A stretch of DNA of 64,000 nucleotides, taken from the NCBI GenBank assembly GCA_029465975.1, contig CM055757.1:2633551-2697550 (forward strand), in the 5' to 3' direction. Position 1 is the stretch's first letter; every line of letters starts with the position of its first letter. The stretch is from Dallia pectoralis (Eukaryota; Chordata; Actinopteri; Esociformes; Umbridae). The position numbers and the translations under genes were made by a program. The notes below the pieces were generated by a model. It was given only the letters and a program-made list of their open reading frames with translations, was not told the origin of the DNA and ran no database searches. This document shows, piece by piece, positions 61,472-64,000 of this stretch.

Positions 61472-63600
61472 AGGGTTCACTCACAGATCACAGCTGGGCC
61501 TAAACGGTACCCTATTCCCTATGTAGTGCACTAATATGGTGCCCTATTCCCTATGTAGTCCACTAATAAGGTGCCCTATTCCCTATGTAGTGCACTAATA
61601 TGGTGCCCTTTCCTTATGCAAGGCAGCACTTTTGACTGGGGCACCTAAATGATGTTGATCTGGAACCCTTTTTTCAGTTATAGTGTTTATCATCCTAATG
61701 CAGTTAGACGCGTGACAAGTAGTACACTACAATGGTGTAGGGTGCCATTTGGGATATGCCCACTGAACCTGATTGACACTGTGGCCAATGGACTGGATGA
61801 ATCTCATGCAACTCTTTACACTACCCAACCGAACAGGGCCATTCCAGTTTGGCGTTGTCCGCTATGCCGACTATGGTGGCTGGATAACCAGGCGTGCTCA
61901 GAACAGCTTGCCTTGGGTTTGCTTGACTTGACCTGGTAGTTGGAAAAGCCCTTTACAGCATATCCTGCATTTTATTTTTGTTGCAGAGGTTTATTCTGGA
62001 TGCAAATTATTATTGGACATATACTATGGTAAAGGAAATTATATCTATACACAATTGAGTACGAGGTGTAAAGTCTGTAATCTGTAGCGAATCAGAAGTC
62101 GGCTCTTACAGCTCTAGGAAAGTAACCATATTTATTCAGCATGAACTGCTAGACAAATGTATAAAGGCTGATATGTCCTTAGCATTTCTTAATGTTTTCA
62201 ACATAGCAGCGAAGTAGGCTTCTGCTGCACTTTCTGTTTTTTTCTGTGTGTGCCGGAACCCCAGGTAGTTTGGAAGTGTTGTTTTGCATTTGTGCATAAC
62301 GATCAAACATGTTGCTTTAAGAGTTGCGGTCCATTCCATTCCAGTCAGTCCTCAATTTGATTGGCTTGAATTGACCACAACCCGGGGGGGCTTTTGCATT
62401 GAACCAATGTATGTAAGGCTGTAAGGCTAAATGGACTTAGACAGAAAGTAAAGCTATATACTGAGCCGTGGTTGTATGTTCCATCGACTGGTGTTAGTTT
62501 ATCCTTCATTATAAGTCATAGCAAATGTGTGTCTTTAATATTTCAGTATTAATTCTCGTATTATTGTTCAGCCCTGATGAATGGCAGAACACACATCAAT
62601 CACCGTCTTTTGAAGTAGTTATTTGTGCATCAACGAAAGGACATCAACAGCTAAATGTTATTGAACTTTAGTCAATTACTATGTAACTTTGTAGATTTGC
62701 GGCCAAAGACTAAGTATTATTTTCGAAATGAAGTTTTTAATAAGGCTGTGAATAATAAATAAAGAGAGCTGGTAGATTCTTTGACTGGCTGTCGCTAGGT
62801 CGTTCTACAGCAGTGGTTTTCAACAGTCATGAATTATCCCAAGTGGAACAGACGCTGACCTAGAATTGGTTTAACATTCTGCCAGTTAAAGGGATCGGTT
62901 AGGCGAAGATGATAAATATAGGGATGGGATAAAGTTGATTTGGTCAGTTATAAATTACTGTTCCCCATAGCAGTCATCATTTATTTTTGGCCTTAAGGTT
63001 TATTTCTGATAAAAGATGTATGACATTAGGAATCTTTCAAACGGTGTAATATTATATTAAAAAACGATCATTTGTAAGAGTGACCGGAGTTTTGCAACTC
63101 TCTAAAAACGATTGTAAAATGTGTGTGGTCCATAGGTCATCATAATGTGGAGAGTAGATTCCAAGGTGGAACCGGATGGAACAAGGAGCCCAGATGAATC
63201 ACCGGATGTATAAATCTCAAGCATATAGGTGTCGTTCCCACTCCCTACACCAGTGGCCTCTGGTCAGGCTGTAAGACCGTAATGGAGTGGTAACTGGAAT
63301 ATTTTCTACCAAATGTGTAAAACATAGTGAAATAACTAGAGTAGACTTTTTTTTCTTGAAGGCGCCAACATTATCTCACTATCTCGGGGATATTTATGCC
63401 GACACGGCGTCATTTATGTTAGTTGTAAACACAGGTAGAGCCCTCGTTTGTGTGTTCTGGGAGGTGGAGTTCTTCTCCAGCAGAGGGCAGAAAACTGCAG
63501 GAGGTGGCAGCCTACAGATAAAACTGATGCATGAGTTCACCTTCACAATATAACTACCCTCCAAACAACTAGATATTTAGCTTGCCGTATTCCACACATC
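61472..63600. other. lgals3 3' UTR and intergenic region
   Basis: Overlapping AATAAA motifs at 62754-62763 are candidates for the lgals3 poly(A) signal, implying a 1.3-kb 3' UTR. The first part contains the TAGTGCACTA repeats. Nothing else is recognised before the next gene start. Confidence 0.5.
61509..61622. repeat. TAGTGCACTA family repeat, 3 to 4 copies (lgals3 3' UTR)
   Basis: CCCTATTCCCTATGTAGTGC followed by ACTAATA(T/A)GGTG is repeated at about 34-bp spacing. A further related segment (GTAGGGTGCCATTTGGGA) lies near 61737-61755. Confidence 0.8.
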
Positions 63601-63661
63601 ATGAACGGGTCAGCTACGTATACAGCGTCCTCCGTGCTGGATATAAAGTTAAAACGAGGAC
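63601..63661 (+). CDS. first coding exon of an unrecognised gene (partial)
   Basis: An ATG at 63601 opens MNGSATYTASSVLDIKLKRG and the exon ends at CACAAG with a consensus donor GTAAGTACA (63662 or one base earlier or later). The rest of the gene lies beyond the right edge. I do not recognise the protein. The exon is called from the good donor and the open frame only. Confidence 0.35.
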
Positions 63662-64000
63662 CACAAGGTAAGTACATATGGTTTAGTCGCAACTCCGACA
63701 TTGCTACAAGCTAGATTGCATTGACCTGATGGCCTGGCTTTGTGGCTAACTGTTGCTCGCTACTACTGTGTAGGAGTCTGTCTATTCAAATTCTGCCAAC
63801 CTAGTAGTTACAGTAGTTTGGACATTACACACATAGCGACCAGATCGTCCGGATTTTTCAGCGTTAATAAGCCAAATAAAGATCTCATTATGAACTACTA
63901 GACACAGATAACTAAGAAAAATAGCCTCTAGTACTCATTACTTTTGCCTCCATATAATTTATCAGCGAACTAGCTTGTAGTTTCGCATTTAGCCTACGTA

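Overview
This window looks like nuclear DNA of a ray-finned fish. Its genes are split into many short exons with GT-AG introns, and the order of genes follows a vertebrate neighbourhood (human 14q21-q22 genes). There is a decayed Tc1/mariner copy of fish type. Dispersed CCCTATTCCCTATGTAGTGCAC-like fragments are familiar from salmonid and pike genomes, so Protacanthopterygii is my best guess, with low confidence. No prokaryotic, organellar or viral genes were seen.

Layout. (1) 1-20640, plus strand: the 3' two thirds of sos2, 15 coding exons from the end of the DH domain to the stop codon, then the 3' UTR. (2) 24125-31455, minus strand: an arhgef33-like RhoGEF gene, tail to tail with sos2. I rebuilt it as 13 coding exons whose phases all join. 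(3) 33511-39077, plus: cdkn3, complete. (4) 40577-47421, minus: cnih1, complete. (5) 50792-55992, minus: gmfb, complete, with one AT-AC intron of U12 type. (6) 57227-61471, plus: lgals3 (galectin-3), complete, with a likely alternative last exon that would give a form without the lectin domain. (7) 63601-63661, plus: first coding exon of an unrecognised gene that leaves the window.

The strongest overall character of the window is tandem repetition. Adding the listed arrays gives roughly 19 kb, about 30 percent of the window, with repeat units of 15 to 60 bp. They lie in introns of sos2, cdkn3, cnih1 and gmfb, in the sos2/arhgef33 intergenic space and inside lgals3 coding sequence. Several arrays or short duplications include a real splice site, leaving decoy acceptors or donors beside sos2 and lgals3 exons. 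Most long open frames in the window are readings through such arrays and are not genes.

The genes are not an operon-like unit. sos2 and the arhgef33-like gene encode guanine-nucleotide exchange factors for Ras/Rac and probably Rho GTPases. cdkn3 encodes a CDK-directed phosphatase, cnih1 an ER export receptor, gmfb an Arp2/3 regulator and lgals3 a beta-galactoside-binding lectin. Gene names rest on recognising protein families by eye. Exon borders rest on splice consensus and reading-frame continuity; no alignment or transcript was available.
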